Notes: generated from the sequence alone by a model not told the origin. Counted from the first letter of the stretch, positions 33,662 through 43,225 are shown. The stretch: 64,000 nt of DNA from Bacteroidales bacterium (GCA_015060405.1 SUYN01000007.1:25447-89446), one strand, 5' to 3'. Translations and numbers: made by a program.

Positions 33662-33693
33662 AGAGGGAAGAACCGGCGGTTCCTCCCTCTTTT
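33662..33693. terminator. Bidirectional terminator between yicC and ndk
   Basis: AGAGGGAAGAACC - GGC - GGTTCCTCCCTCT, 13-bp stem with one mismatch. A T-tract follows on the plus strand and a T-rich stretch on the minus strand. Confidence 0.8.
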
Positions 33694-33707
33694 AAATACA
33701 TGTATGA

Positions 33708-34169
33708 TTACATTTCGTCCGGAGCATACTTGAACGGATCAAGAGGAGATTCGTATTCGCAATAGTCCGACTCCACAAAGAAACGCTTGAGCTCGATCGC
33801 GGCATTCTCGAGAGAGTCAGATGTGTGAACGATGTTCTCCTGTGCGCTGAGGCTGTAGTCTCCACGGATGGTTCCTGGAACAGCCTTGCTCGCCTTGGTT
33901 GCACCAGCCATGTCGCGTACCACCTGAACTGCACTGTAACCTTCCCAGCAGCAGAGGATTACAGGAGCCGCCATCATGCCGTCACGAAGCCAAGGGAAGA
34001 ATGGTCTGTCGAGAAGATGTGCATAATGTACCTTGAGGATCTCTTCGTCAAGCTGGACCATCTTCATGGCTACGAGCTTGAGGCCTCTTTTTTCAAATCT
34101 TGAAATCACTTCGCCGATCAGACCTCTCTGGAGGCATCCCGGCTTGAGAATTACCAATGTTCTTTCCAT
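33708..34169 (-). CDS. ndk: Nucleoside diphosphate kinase
   Basis: Balances nucleoside triphosphates through a phospho-histidine. The start is ATG 34169 (MERTLVILKPG); the tracked start 34199 adds 10 residues that overlap arcA. The active-site histidine is in NIVHTSDS and the nucleotide-binding segment includes GTIRGDYSLS. The 153-aa length is standard. A short insertion-like stretch (HLLDRPFFPWLRDGM) fits Bacteroidota homologues. Confidence 0.95.
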   Translation of the reverse strand: MERTLVILKPGCLQRGLIGEVISRFEKRGLKLVAMKMVQLDEEILKVHYAHLLDRPFFPWLRDGMMAAPVILCCWEGYSAVQVVRDMAGATKASKAVPGTIRGDYSLSAQENIVHTSDSLENAAIELKRFFVESDYCEYESPLDPFKYAPDEM

Positions 34170-34188
34170 TATCAATATATTATTAGTG

Positions 34189-35457
34189 TTACCAATCAAC
34201 TTTACGACGGGACAGCGGCATCGTCATGCAGCGAGGTCCGCCACCTCCGCGTGGAAGCTCGGATCCGTCTATCGTCAGGGCACATGGCCTGTCACCATAT
34301 ACGATGGAATCGGCCTTTCCTGAAATGAAATCGGCGGACTTCACGATTTCGAATCCTTCCTTATCCAGTTCCTCCAGTGTGTGGATGTTTCTTGCATATG
34401 TCAGCACCTTTCCCGGTGCGAAGGAGAAGAAGTTGGCGCCGCTGTGCCACTGTTCCCTCTCCTGGTCCCAGTCATGACTTCCGCCGCATATTATCGGCTT
34501 GAGGTCCATGCCCAGAGTCTTCAAGGCCTTCAGAAGTCCGGAAACCGGCCTTATGCCGGAGACGTTGCCCTCTTCTATGGTTATATGGACGGTCTGATAC
34601 TGGTTGGCCTGCATGATCAGAGGCTTGAACACCATGCACTTGTCCCGGTCCAGAAGGGTGAAGACCATATCGAGATGGATGAATGATTCAGGCTCGGACG
34701 GAAGCTGCTGCACAAGGATATGATAGGTTCCGTGAGGATTGCCCCTGCGGAACTGCTCTATCATGAAATCGATTCCCTGCGGAGTCGTCCTGACACCGTT
34801 TCCTATGATCAGGATGTCCTCACGCGCGATTATTATGTCGCCCCCTTCCATTATGACAGGCGAAGATTCCGGCAGAAGATTCGGATCGGTCACGCTGCAG
34901 CTGAAGGCCCCACTGTGACGGTATATGGCATCCATTATCAGCGACTCCCGCATTCTGACCTTGTTCGCCATCCTGCAGACCAGAGCCTGATTGCCGATCG
35001 TGACTGCCGCATCCCTTGTAAAATAGAAATTGTACAGAGGATAAAGTGCATAATATTCATTCCTGAGATAGGAAGTAAGCGTGTCCACCCTTGCAGGCAG
35101 GCCCTCTATAAGGACTCTTGCCAGTTCGGCGGAATCCAGTCCCATAAGTGTGTCAAGATACGGCATGACGTCTTCAGCGACGCATATCCTGTGTATAAGG
35201 TCCGCCCTTGGCTTCCACTGTTCGAGCACCCTGACAAGGAGATCACTGACCTCATATACCTTGGCAAGCTTGGATAGCGTGCCGTAGAGCTGCCCGTACT
35301 CGTGACGGGCGATCGAAAGATTCAGGATGTCACTGTACAAGGCTCTCTGGACATTCCTCGGAGTCATGTTCTCGACTTCTGCGCCCGGCCTGTGAAGAAG
35401 GACGGCATCAAGTCTGCCTATTTCTGACTGTATGTCAATCTTTAACGGATCAGCCAT
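34189..35457 (-). CDS. arcA: Arginine deiminase
   Basis: Hydrolyses arginine to citrulline and ammonia (422 aa). Guanidino-modifying-enzyme residues are present: the FTRD and MEGGDI segments, the histidine of FIHLDMVFT, and the nucleophile cysteine in RGGGGPRCMTMPLSR at the C terminus. No ornithine carbamoyltransferase or carbamate kinase gene is next to it, so the rest of the pathway must be elsewhere. Ammonia from here could serve an ammonia-dependent NadE, but that link is inference. Confidence 0.93.
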   Translation of the reverse strand: MADPLKIDIQSEIGRLDAVLLHRPGAEVENMTPRNVQRALYSDILNLSIARHEYGQLYGTLSKLAKVYEVSDLLVRVLEQWKPRADLIHRICVAEDVMPYLDTLMGLDSAELARVLIEGLPARVDTLTSYLRNEYYALYPLYNFYFTRDAAVTIGNQALVCRMANKVRMRESLIMDAIYRHSGAFSCSVTDPNLLPESSPVIMEGGDIIIAREDILIIGNGVRTTPQGIDFMIEQFRRGNPHGTYHILVQQLPSEPESFIHLDMVFTLLDRDKCMVFKPLIMQANQYQTVHITIEEGNVSGIRPVSGLLKALKTLGMDLKPIICGGSHDWDQEREQWHSGANFFSFAPGKVLTYARNIHTLEELDKEGFEIVKSADFISGKADSIVYGDRPCALTIDGSELPRGGGGPRCMTMPLSRRKVDW

Positions 35458-35489
35458 ATTGAAATTACAGTTTAGCGTTATTCAACTTG

Positions 35490-35520
35490 TAAATATAACA
35501 ATTATTTTGATATGGGACAA
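35490..35520 (-). promoter_or_regulatory. Promoter of arcA
   Basis: Minus-strand TTG (35518-35520), 20-nt spacer, TATATTTA (35490-35497). Confidence 0.6.
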
Positions 35521-35530
35521 AAACCGCACG

Positions 35531-35555
35531 ATATATGATATCCCATATATGATAT
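35531..35555. repeat. Two 11-bp direct repeats between divergent promoters
   Basis: ATATATGATAT occurs at 35531-35541 and 35545-35555, 14 bp apart centre to centre. They lie between the arcA promoter and a TATATTTG box (35571-35578) facing the other way. Candidate regulator site. Confidence 0.5.
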
Positions 35556-35652
35556 TACGTCTTAATTCGCTATATTTGTAGAAGGAATCAGCTGATATGA
35601 TCAGGGCGCAGTCCCGAAATATGCAGAATGAAAGAAACAAAAGTCAAAAACT

Positions 35653-36024
35653 ATGAAAGGAAAAATCATCGGCATCGCCTCATTGACCGCCGCCCTGCTT
35701 CTGGCGGGATTCGTATTCTTCAAGTTCTATTTCGTGTTCGGCGAAGGGGTCAAGGCGGGAGAACTTAATTTCGTGGTATATAAGGGTTATGTCTTCAAGA
35801 CCTACGAAGGAAGGGCCATACAGGCCGGATTCGGCAAAGGCACCAACACAGCGCTCCAGTCGTACGAATTCGACTTCTCGATCACAGACACTGCCGTCGC
35901 AGACAGCCTCATGAGATGCGGAGGAAAGACAGTCGAACTCCACTACAAGGAGTACCTCGGGACACTCCCATGGAGAGGCAAGCAGAAATACATTGTGGAC
36001 AGAATAGTATCAGTAAGAGAATAA
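35653..36024 (+). CDS. Small conserved membrane protein
   Basis: 123-aa protein with one N-terminal membrane helix (IASLTAALLLAGFVFF) and a soluble domain with GEGVKAGELNFVVYKGYVFKTYEGRAIQAG. Similar Bacteroidota proteins are known only as conserved hypotheticals (sometimes mislabelled 6-phosphogluconate dehydrogenase). It is probably cotranscribed with the peptidase 2 nt downstream. Confidence 0.8.
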   Translation: MKGKIIGIASLTAALLLAGFVFFKFYFVFGEGVKAGELNFVVYKGYVFKTYEGRAIQAGFGKGTNTALQSYEFDFSITDTAVADSLMRCGGKTVELHYKEYLGTLPWRGKQKYIVDRIVSVRE

Positions 36025-36026
36025 TC

Positions 36027-38030
36027 ATGAAGAAATCATTCCTTCTCCTGGGCATAGCGTTCCTGGGACTGACCGCAGCAGCCCAGCCGGGCGTAATCAG
36101 CACAAGACCAGCCAACCCGCAGGACGGGAGGATCCTGACTATGGAGGAAACCATTCTTTCAAGGGACCTGTCTCCTGCCAACCTCTGGGCCACATGGATG
36201 AACCCGGAGGAAATCAGCCTGTACAAGGACGGCAGATGGCAGGTGCTCGACACTAAGACAGGAGCTTACCGCAGCCACACCGGTGCCCCCGCTCCAAAGA
36301 TGAAGGCTCTCACCAGGGACAGGAGCCTCTATCTTGCAGACAAGGACGGCAACGGGAAAGTGATAGCGGAGAGCCCATGCAGCGACATCACCTACGGGGA
36401 GCATGTAAGCCGCAACGAATTCGGCATCAGCGGAGGCATATTCTGGTCTCCTGACAGCACGAAGATAGCCTTTTACAGAAAGGATGAATCAAAGGTGACT
36501 TCATTCCCACTTCTGGACATAACCACACGGACAGGCTCCCTCAAGGAGATAAAGTACCCGATGGCCGGAATGGACTCCGAGAATGTTCAGCTGGGCATAT
36601 ATGACATAGCCACAGGAAACACGGCATATGCAAAGGCTGACGATTTCGGCTACGACACCTACCTGACCAACATAAGCTGGTCACCGGACTGCAGGAAGAT
36701 ATACATCATGGTCCTGGACAGAAGCCAGAAGCATCTCAAGCTCAACGCATACTGCTCAGAGACAGGAGAATACATCAAGACCATCCTGACAGAGGACAAC
36801 GACAGATACGTCGAGCCTCTCGATCCCCTGTATTTCATGAAAGGCAGTAATGACGTATTCATCTACCGTACGGCAGACATGGACGGCTACCGCAATCTGT
36901 ATCTTTGCGACAACGACGGCAACATCCGCAGGCTCACCGCCGTGGATGCGGATGTGAAGTATGTCGGAAACGACGGAAGATATGTCTACTACACTTCTGC
37001 CGAGGTGTCACCGATAGAGAATCATCTCTTCAGGATCGACATCAGGAACCTGAAGAAGGGGGTTGATAAAGCTGTGTTCGGAAAACCTCAGCGTCTTACA
37101 CAGGAAGAAGGCTGGCACGAGATAGCCCTGAGCCCCGACTGCAGGCATTTTATCGATTCATACAGTTCGCTCTGCATTCCAAGAGTCATAAACCTCTGCA
37201 GATCAGATGGAAAAATCATTTCCAACCTCCTCACCGCAGAAGACCCGACCCTTGACTATGCATATACGGAGATAAGTCTGGGAACAGTGAAGAGCGCAGA
37301 CGGACAATACGACAACTACTACAGGCTGATAAAGCCGAAGGACTTTGACCCTTCCAAGAAGTATCCTGTCATAGTGTATGTCTATGGAGGACCTCACTCG
37401 CAGATGGTTCAGAACACCTACATGGCGCTTCTGCGCAGGTGGGAGATGTATATGGCTCAGAGAGGCTATCTGGTCTATGTCCAGGACAACAGAGGGACAG
37501 AGAACAGGGGGCTCGCCTTCGAGCAGGCCATCCACGGACAGTGCGGGCAGGCAGAGATGGCGGACCAGATGGAGGGCGTGAAGATGCTCCTGGAGCTTCC
37601 GTATGTCGACAAGGACCGTATAGGCGTTCACGGATGGAGCTATGGCGGATTCATGACCATCTCACTGATCACCAACTATCCAGACGTATTCAAGGTCGGT
37701 GTTGCAGGAGGTCCTGTGATCGACTGGAAATGGTACGAGGTGATGTACGGCGAGAGATATATGGACCATCCGGACAGGAATCCTGAAGGATATGCAAAGA
37801 CAAGCCTCATCAACAAGGCCAAGGACCTGAAAGGCAAGCTTCTGATATGCCAGGGAGCCATCGACCCCGTCGTGGTCTGGGAGCACAGCCTGAGCTTCAT
37901 CAGAGAATGTATCAAGAACAACATCCAGGTGGATTATTTCCCTTATCCTTGCGCCGAGCACAACGTGATGGGCAAGGACAGGGTCCACCTCCACGACAAG
38001 ATATCCATGTATTTCGAGGATTATCTCTGA
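36027..38030 (+). CDS. Dipeptidyl peptidase IV family (S9B) exported peptidase
   Basis: Serine exopeptidase removing N-terminal dipeptides (Xaa-Pro/Ala), 667 aa, probably periplasmic. The start is ATG 36027 (MKKSFLLLGIAFLGL), which gives a signal peptide ending TAAAQ; the tracked start 35916 overlaps the previous gene. The N-terminal half is a beta-propeller (DPP_IV_N). The C-terminal hydrolase has nucleophile Ser in HGWSYGGF, Asp in QGAIDPVV and His in AEHNVMG. Confidence 0.9.
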   Translation: MKKSFLLLGIAFLGLTAAAQPGVISTRPANPQDGRILTMEETILSRDLSPANLWATWMNPEEISLYKDGRWQVLDTKTGAYRSHTGAPAPKMKALTRDRSLYLADKDGNGKVIAESPCSDITYGEHVSRNEFGISGGIFWSPDSTKIAFYRKDESKVTSFPLLDITTRTGSLKEIKYPMAGMDSENVQLGIYDIATGNTAYAKADDFGYDTYLTNISWSPDCRKIYIMVLDRSQKHLKLNAYCSETGEYIKTILTEDNDRYVEPLDPLYFMKGSNDVFIYRTADMDGYRNLYLCDNDGNIRRLTAVDADVKYVGNDGRYVYYTSAEVSPIENHLFRIDIRNLKKGVDKAVFGKPQRLTQEEGWHEIALSPDCRHFIDSYSSLCIPRVINLCRSDGKIISNLLTAEDPTLDYAYTEISLGTVKSADGQYDNYYRLIKPKDFDPSKKYPVIVYVYGGPHSQMVQNTYMALLRRWEMYMAQRGYLVYVQDNRGTENRGLAFEQAIHGQCGQAEMADQMEGVKMLLELPYVDKDRIGVHGWSYGGFMTISLITNYPDVFKVGVAGGPVIDWKWYEVMYGERYMDHPDRNPEGYAKTSLINKAKDLKGKLLICQGAIDPVVVWEHSLSFIRECIKNNIQVDYFPYPCAEHNVMGKDRVHLHDKISMYFEDYL

Positions 38031-38725
38031 TCTGACTGTATAGGCCTGGGCTCATGATCCTCCAATGGAGCCACTGAGAGCCCTACACCTATTATGAATT
38101 CACCGGCGACAAAGGATGCCTGCACACCCACAGTGAAGACTTCGGGTGTTGCAGGCAATCTTATTGCGGCCGGATTCCCGTCAGGTGGAGGGAAGAGCAC
38201 TGGAGAATATACGGCAATAGAGCCGAAATACTGCTGCCAGAATGCCACTGAAACATTCTTGGAAGGCCTGTAGATTATACCCTCACGGGTTCCCATGCCC
38301 CATCTGTTTCCTACCACGCCCATCTGTATTCCGTACAGGATACCGGACATCAGATAAAACCGGCTTCTGCCGAGCTTCAGGGTGTTGCCCAGCATATTCT
38401 GCATCGAAAGATACAGTTCGGGGACGTCTGTCACATTGGATCCGTTCAGACTGGAAAAGAATCTGTCAGGATGCGCCATGTTGAATTCGCCGAACCCCAT
38501 CTTGCCGTCAAAGCCATACACAGGAACGACATGAAAGACCGGACGCAGAAGAGGCGCATATTTCCACGGCAGGTAACCGTTCAGGCGGTCTGCAGGGATG
38601 AAGAGCTGGGGCGAAAGAAAATTCCTTATAGGGGCAGGAAGGGTATCAGGTGGCGTCAGTTCCTGCCCTCCGGCTGCAACACTCAGGGAGACAGCAAGGG
38701 AAAATATCAATATATATCGTGTCAT
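38021..38725 (-). CDS. Exported protein of unknown function
   Basis: 234 aa with a signal peptide (MTRYILIFSLAVSLSVAAG) when begun at ATG 38725 and not at the tracked 38755. The remainder has alternating aromatic/hydrophobic strands (GRSRFYLMSGILYGIQMG, VSVAFWQQYFGSIAVY), suggesting an outer-membrane or beta-rich protein. I recognise no family. Its 3' end overlaps the convergent peptidase gene by 10 nt. Confidence 0.75.
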   Translation of the reverse strand: MTRYILIFSLAVSLSVAAGGQELTPPDTLPAPIRNFLSPQLFIPADRLNGYLPWKYAPLLRPVFHVVPVYGFDGKMGFGEFNMAHPDRFFSSLNGSNVTDVPELYLSMQNMLGNTLKLGRSRFYLMSGILYGIQMGVVGNRWGMGTREGIIYRPSKNVSVAFWQQYFGSIAVYSPVLFPPPDGNPAAIRLPATPEVFTVGVQASFVAGEFIIGVGLSVAPLEDHEPRPIQSDQR

Positions 38726-38835
38726 ATCATCAGTCCGTTTCACAGAAAAAGGCAAGTATTATGCCCGTTTTCAAGGAAATATTCTAACTTTGTCCTGTTT
38801 TGCGTTTTGCGGGAACTATAAAGAACGGACAGGAC

Positions 38836-40092
38836 ATGAAATCGATAAAGAACATATACAAGATAGGCAAAGGGCCTTCCAGCAGTCACACGATGGGCCC
38901 TTTCAAAGCCGTGAGACATTACCTTGAAAACCACAGCGATGCTGACCATCTCCATGTGACCTTATATGGATCCCTGGCAGCTACAGGCAAAGGCCACCTT
39001 ACAGACAAGGCCATTCAGGAAGCCTTCGAGACATGGAAATGGACAGACAAGGAGACACTCGAATCCACAGTCAGGAGAAGAGGGGACGTAGTGATAGAGT
39101 GGAAGCCTAAAGAGACATTGCAGCTTCATCCTAACGGGATGAAGATCGCGTCTATAAACTACGACGGAGACATCTACGACAGATGGACATACTACAGCAT
39201 CGGTGGCGGGGACATCATATGCATGGACATGCCGGTAGAAGGTGAGAACGGCCCGGAAATATACTCTATGAACACGCTCAAGGAGATCATGGACTGGTGC
39301 AACAGGAGCGGAAAATCATATTGGGAATACGTCGAGGAGGTCGAAGGAGACACCTATGGCTTCTGGGAGCATCTCCAGCTTGTCTGGGAAGTCATGCAGA
39401 AGGCTGTTGAGCGCGGAATCGAGCAGGAAGGGGCTCTTCCAGGACCGTTGAACATGAGAAGAAAGGCATTGAGCTATTTTGTGAGGGCAGACGGCCAGAG
39501 CGATGCATTCCGCACAAGAGGTCTCATTTTCGCCTATGCCCTCGCTGTCAGCGAGGAAAATGCAAGCGGAGGGACGATAGTGACTGCCCCTACCTGCGGA
39601 TCATGCGGCGTCCTTCCAAGCGTGCTCTATCATCTCAAGAAGACATATGGATTCAGCGACCTCAGGATAGTCCGGGCACTCGCGACTGCAGGCCTTATCG
39701 GAAATATCGTGAAGCACAATGCATCGGTATCAGGAGCAGAAGTCGGATGTCAGGGCGAAGTCGGCGTAGCCTGCGCCATGGCTGCGGGAGCAGTCACCCA
39801 GCTCATGGGAGGAAGTCCGTCACAGATCGAATATGCAGCGGAGATGGGACTCGAACACCACCTCGGACTCACATGCGATCCTGTAGGCGGTCTGGTCCAG
39901 ATCCCATGCATCGAAAGAAACGCCTATGCTGCCGCACGTGCATTTGATGCGGGCATATATTCCCTCTACACGGACGGACGCCACAGGGTGACATTCGATC
40001 AGGTGGTCAATGTGATGAAGCAGACAGGTAAGGACCTTCCGTCACTCTATAAGGAGACAAGCGAGGGCGGACTCGCAAAAGAATTCGAATAG
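38836..40092 (+). CDS. sdaA: L-serine ammonia-lyase (iron-sulfur)
   Basis: Converts L-serine to pyruvate and ammonia. 418 aa from ATG 38836 (the tracked TTG 38800 is too close to the TAACTTTG box at 38785-38792). The beta domain starts KIGKGPSSSHTMGP; the catalytic alpha domain has the cluster cysteines in TAPTCGSCGVLPS, GAEVGCQGEVG and LTCDPVGGLVQIPC. It is the single-chain form with both domains fused. Confidence 0.95.
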   Translation: MKSIKNIYKIGKGPSSSHTMGPFKAVRHYLENHSDADHLHVTLYGSLAATGKGHLTDKAIQEAFETWKWTDKETLESTVRRRGDVVIEWKPKETLQLHPNGMKIASINYDGDIYDRWTYYSIGGGDIICMDMPVEGENGPEIYSMNTLKEIMDWCNRSGKSYWEYVEEVEGDTYGFWEHLQLVWEVMQKAVERGIEQEGALPGPLNMRRKALSYFVRADGQSDAFRTRGLIFAYALAVSEENASGGTIVTAPTCGSCGVLPSVLYHLKKTYGFSDLRIVRALATAGLIGNIVKHNASVSGAEVGCQGEVGVACAMAAGAVTQLMGGSPSQIEYAAEMGLEHHLGLTCDPVGGLVQIPCIERNAYAAARAFDAGIYSLYTDGRHRVTFDQVVNVMKQTGKDLPSLYKETSEGGLAKEFE

Positions 40093-40110
40093 CACAAACA
40101 TAAAATGAAA

Positions 40111-40138
40111 GCAGGACACACCTCACGGATAGTCCTGC
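40111..40138 (+). terminator. Weak hairpin after sdaA
   Basis: GCAGGAC and GTCCTGC (7-bp stem, 14-nt loop) 18 nt after the stop, followed by CCAAAAAG. There is no T-tract; low confidence. Confidence 0.3.
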
Positions 40139-40244
40139 CCAAAAAGAAAATTTGAATTGAATTGTGTGTGTTAAAGAAGTTCTTTCACAAGAACACGGCA
40201 AAGATAATAAGAATAAAGCATATTTCACAAGAATTTCGCCACAA

Positions 40245-40880
40245 ATGAGAAAATTTGACACCTGTTTCTTCGAGCGTTATGCTCAGATCTGCCTTGAGAC
40301 ACTTCTTGGGGATCATTACTCGGATCTGGTCAACGAAGACAGGCCCGACCTGCAGAAGCCGGACAGAAGCCTGGGAATCGAAGTGACAAGGGCAATGGAG
40401 CCGGACAAGAAAGTCGCCCAGGCCTTGCTGAAGGAGATGGCAGGTGTGCCTGTAGAAGAAAAGGACAGGGAGGAAGTAAGGCAGATCATCAGCAGCGGTT
40501 ACGGATATGGTCTTCAGGACGGGCGCTATGTCGGTTCGCTCGAATACGACTACTGGATGCTCGCCCAGCCACTGAGAAGGATAATCGAGAGCAAGATCAG
40601 CAAGGTTGGCGCCGGATTCTATGGCGATTTCAAGGAATACGGACTATATATATTCTGTAAGGACAACCTCAGCGAAGAGGAGGTCATCCTTACCATGGAG
40701 TATGCCAGCGACCTTCAGAGACATCTGGACATAAGATACTCCACACTCTATCTCTCCCTTATCGACAGACTGTATGTCTGCGACCTGACCAATGTAGACA
40801 GGCTCTTACACAAAACAACATGCACATCCCACGAGATTACCCGAGAGATGTGCAAGAAATTCTTTATCAATTCATTATAG
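40245..40880 (+). CDS. Unknown protein with PD-(D/E)XK-like segment
   Basis: 211 aa from ATG 40245 (MRKFDTCFFERYAQ); the tracked start adds 27 low-complexity residues. Near the N terminus, EDRPDLQKPDRSLGIEVTRAM resembles a nuclease-type D-x(10)-E-x-T/K active-site strand pair. The rest is helical. I do not recognise the family; a nuclease role is a guess. A 150-nt A-rich leader without clear promoter precedes it, and its stop overlaps the convergent pyrF stop by 6 nt. Confidence 0.65.
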   Translation: MRKFDTCFFERYAQICLETLLGDHYSDLVNEDRPDLQKPDRSLGIEVTRAMEPDKKVAQALLKEMAGVPVEEKDREEVRQIISSGYGYGLQDGRYVGSLEYDYWMLAQPLRRIIESKISKVGAGFYGDFKEYGLYIFCKDNLSEEEVILTMEYASDLQRHLDIRYSTLYLSLIDRLYVCDLTNVDRLLHKTTCTSHEITREMCKKFFINSL

Positions 40881-41717
40881 ATTTGCCGTCTGCGCTGCGA
40901 CCTGGCCTGCAACCTTTGCAAAATCCTCTGAGCCGTCAGCAAAAAGGATTCCTCTTGAGGAGTTGATGAGAAGACCGCCGTGGTCATTGGCACCATGTGC
41001 TATAACCTCTTCAGCCGAACCTCCCTGGGCACCCACACCCGGGACAAGGAAGAAGTTGTCCGGGCAGAAGCTGCGGAGCTCTTCGAGCTTGTCAGCCTTG
41101 GTAGCACCTACGACGAACATCATGTTGTCCGGAGTCGAGATTTCCATCATCTCTTCCATGACAGCCCTGTAGAGAGGCTTGCCATCCTTCTGGGCCATCT
41201 GGAACTGGAAGGCCGAGGCATTGGATGTGAGGGCAAGCACGATAGCCCATTTGTCCTTGTACTCCAGGAAAGGAGTCACGCTGTCAGCACCCATATATGG
41301 AGCTATTGTCACAGCATCAAAATCCATTTCCTCAAAGAATGCCTTTGCATACATCCTGGCTGTGTTGCCGATGTCTCCCCTCTTCGCATCTGCGATAAGG
41401 AAGATCTCCGGATACTTGGTCCTGATGTAGTCTACCGTAGCATCAAGCGCACGCATGCCGTCGATTCCATAACATTCATAAAAGGCGAGATTAGGCTTGT
41501 AAGCGACACAGTGCTCTGCAGTCGCATCGACTATAGCCTTGTTGAACTCAACGATCGAACGGGCCTTCCCTTTGAAGAGTTCTCCCTTTATGGCAAGCTC
41601 ACCACTCGAGGCAAGAGCCTTGATATGTTCAGGCATCTTGTTGAAATCCACATCCAGACCTACGCAGAGCATGCTTTTCTTCGCCTGTATCTGCTGATAT
41701 AATTCTTCTCTGTTCAT
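40875..41717 (-). CDS. pyrF: Orotidine-5'-phosphate decarboxylase (type 2)
   Basis: Decarboxylates OMP to UMP, the last step of de novo pyrimidine synthesis. The catalytic stretch is in LIADAKRGDIGNTA, with the type-2 features LCVGLDVD and VPGVGAQGG. The 280-aa length is normal for this type. It lies 12 nt downstream of the peptidase gene, likely in one operon. Confidence 0.95.
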   Translation of the reverse strand: MNREELYQQIQAKKSMLCVGLDVDFNKMPEHIKALASSGELAIKGELFKGKARSIVEFNKAIVDATAEHCVAYKPNLAFYECYGIDGMRALDATVDYIRTKYPEIFLIADAKRGDIGNTARMYAKAFFEEMDFDAVTIAPYMGADSVTPFLEYKDKWAIVLALTSNASAFQFQMAQKDGKPLYRAVMEEMMEISTPDNMMFVVGATKADKLEELRSFCPDNFFLVPGVGAQGGSAEEVIAHGANDHGGLLINSSRGILFADGSEDFAKVAGQVAAQTANL

Positions 41718-41729
41718 ATATCGATGTCA

Positions 41730-43076
41730 TTAATAATACTTGTAGAACAATGCTATGGCCTCCATTCCGGCGAAGAGCTGCTTGAGAAGGTAACTTTCGT
41801 TCGGAGAGTGGATCGTGTCACGCTCAAGACCGAATCCCATCAGAAGCGGGTCGATCTGAAGGATACGCTGAAGATCTGCAAGGATTGGAATCGATCCACC
41901 GCCACGAGACGGAACCGGTTCGATGCCATAAACTTCTGTCATGGCCTTTTCTGCTGCCTTATATGCATGAGAGGAGATCGGAATCAGGAAGCCGTCCCCA
42001 CCATGATGAGGTATGACCTCAACCTTCACATAATCCGGAGCTATCGCGAGGAAATGTTCAGTAAAGAGCCTTGTTATCGTCTCGCTGTCCTGATTCGGAA
42101 CAAGTCTCATGGAGATCTTTGCATGAGCCACTGACGGAAGTACTGTCTTGGCACCCTCACCTGTGTAGCCTCCCCAGATACCGTTCACATCAAGGCAAGG
42201 ACGTATGCCTGTACGCTCAAGCGTAGTGTAGCCGGCCTCTCCCTTCACCTCCTTGATATCAAGGAATTCCTTATATTCTTCCATATCGAAAGGAGCGCGG
42301 GAAAGTTTTGCCCTGTCCTCGTCCGAAAGCACCACCACATCATCATAGAAGCCCTTGACTGTGATATGCCCGTCCTTGTCGATCAGAGACGAGATCATGT
42401 CGCAAAGGACATTGATAGGATTGGCGACCGCTCCGCCGTAATGGCCCGAATGCAGGTCCTTGTTCGGTCCTGTGACCTTGACCTCCACATATGAGAGGCC
42501 GCGCATGCCGCAGTTAATGGAAGGAACTGATTCCGAGATCATTGTCGTGTCAGAGACGAGTATTATGTCTGCCGCAAGCATTTCCTTATTCTCCCTGGCC
42601 CATGCGGCAAGAGAAGGGCTTCCGATTTCCTCCTCACCTTCGAGGATGAACTTCACGTTGTGCTTGAGACCGCCTTCACGCACCATGAACTCGAAAGCCT
42701 TGATATGCATGAACAGCTGGCCCTTGTCATCATTGGCGCCGCGGGCATATATAGCTCCGTCGCGGATTTCAGGCTCGAACGGATCCGAGTGCCATAGTTC
42801 GATCGGGTCGACAGGCTGAACATCGTAATGTCCGTACACGAGCACGGTCGGGAGTGAAGGATCAATGATCTTCTGGCCGAAAACCACAGGGTGGCCTGTC
42901 GTAGGATAGACAGCCGCCTGGTCAGCCCCTGCTTCGAGCAGAAGTTCGACGAGCCTTTCTGCACAGCGCTGCATGTCAGGCTTATGCTGCTCCAGCGAGC
43001 TCACAGAAGGGATCCTCAGCAAAGAAAAGAGCTCCTCAAAGAACCTCTCCTTATTTTTCTCAATGTATGTCTTCAT
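41730..43076 (-). CDS. M20-family dipeptidase
   Basis: Zinc aminoacyl-dipeptidase of the M20 family, cytoplasmic (no signal), 448 aa. The metal ligand segments are VLVYGHYDVQPVDP, ARGANDDKGQL and LEGEEEIGSPS, with a lid domain in the middle (DLHSGHYGGAVANP) and a late RGGGSIP region. The substrate range is not readable from sequence. Confidence 0.9.
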   Translation of the reverse strand: MKTYIEKNKERFFEELFSLLRIPSVSSLEQHKPDMQRCAERLVELLLEAGADQAAVYPTTGHPVVFGQKIIDPSLPTVLVYGHYDVQPVDPIELWHSDPFEPEIRDGAIYARGANDDKGQLFMHIKAFEFMVREGGLKHNVKFILEGEEEIGSPSLAAWARENKEMLAADIILVSDTTMISESVPSINCGMRGLSYVEVKVTGPNKDLHSGHYGGAVANPINVLCDMISSLIDKDGHITVKGFYDDVVVLSDEDRAKLSRAPFDMEEYKEFLDIKEVKGEAGYTTLERTGIRPCLDVNGIWGGYTGEGAKTVLPSVAHAKISMRLVPNQDSETITRLFTEHFLAIAPDYVKVEVIPHHGGDGFLIPISSHAYKAAEKAMTEVYGIEPVPSRGGGSIPILADLQRILQIDPLLMGFGLERDTIHSPNESYLLKQLFAGMEAIALFYKYY

Positions 43077-43087
43077 ATATCAATGAT

Positions 43088-43225
43088 TTATAATTCGATT
43101 ATCTCATCATCTGTCTCACCCCAATCGCCCACACCTACACTCATTGCCAGCACTCCTTCGGTCTGTATCTCTATCATCTCGACCTCAGGGGCCTCATATT
43201 TTACTCGTTTCACAACCATATTCAT
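43088..43225 (-). CDS. Small 45-aa protein of the YEAPEVE type, not in the ORF track
   Basis: Minus-strand ORF translating to a 45-residue acidic peptide with KYEAPEVEMIEIQTEGVLA, a glycine-containing stretch SVGVGDWG and an acidic end. Short proteins with the same Y-x-A/T-P-x-V-E...EGVL pattern are frequent in Bacteroidota and have no assigned role that I know of. A TATCTTTG box (43226-43233) directly precedes it. A second ATG at 43219 lies 6 nt past the box, so a leaderless 43-aa form is the more likely product. It lies in the clpX-dipeptidase gap. Confidence 0.7.
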   Translation of the reverse strand: MNMVVKRVKYEAPEVEMIEIQTEGVLAMSVGVGDWGETDDEIIEL

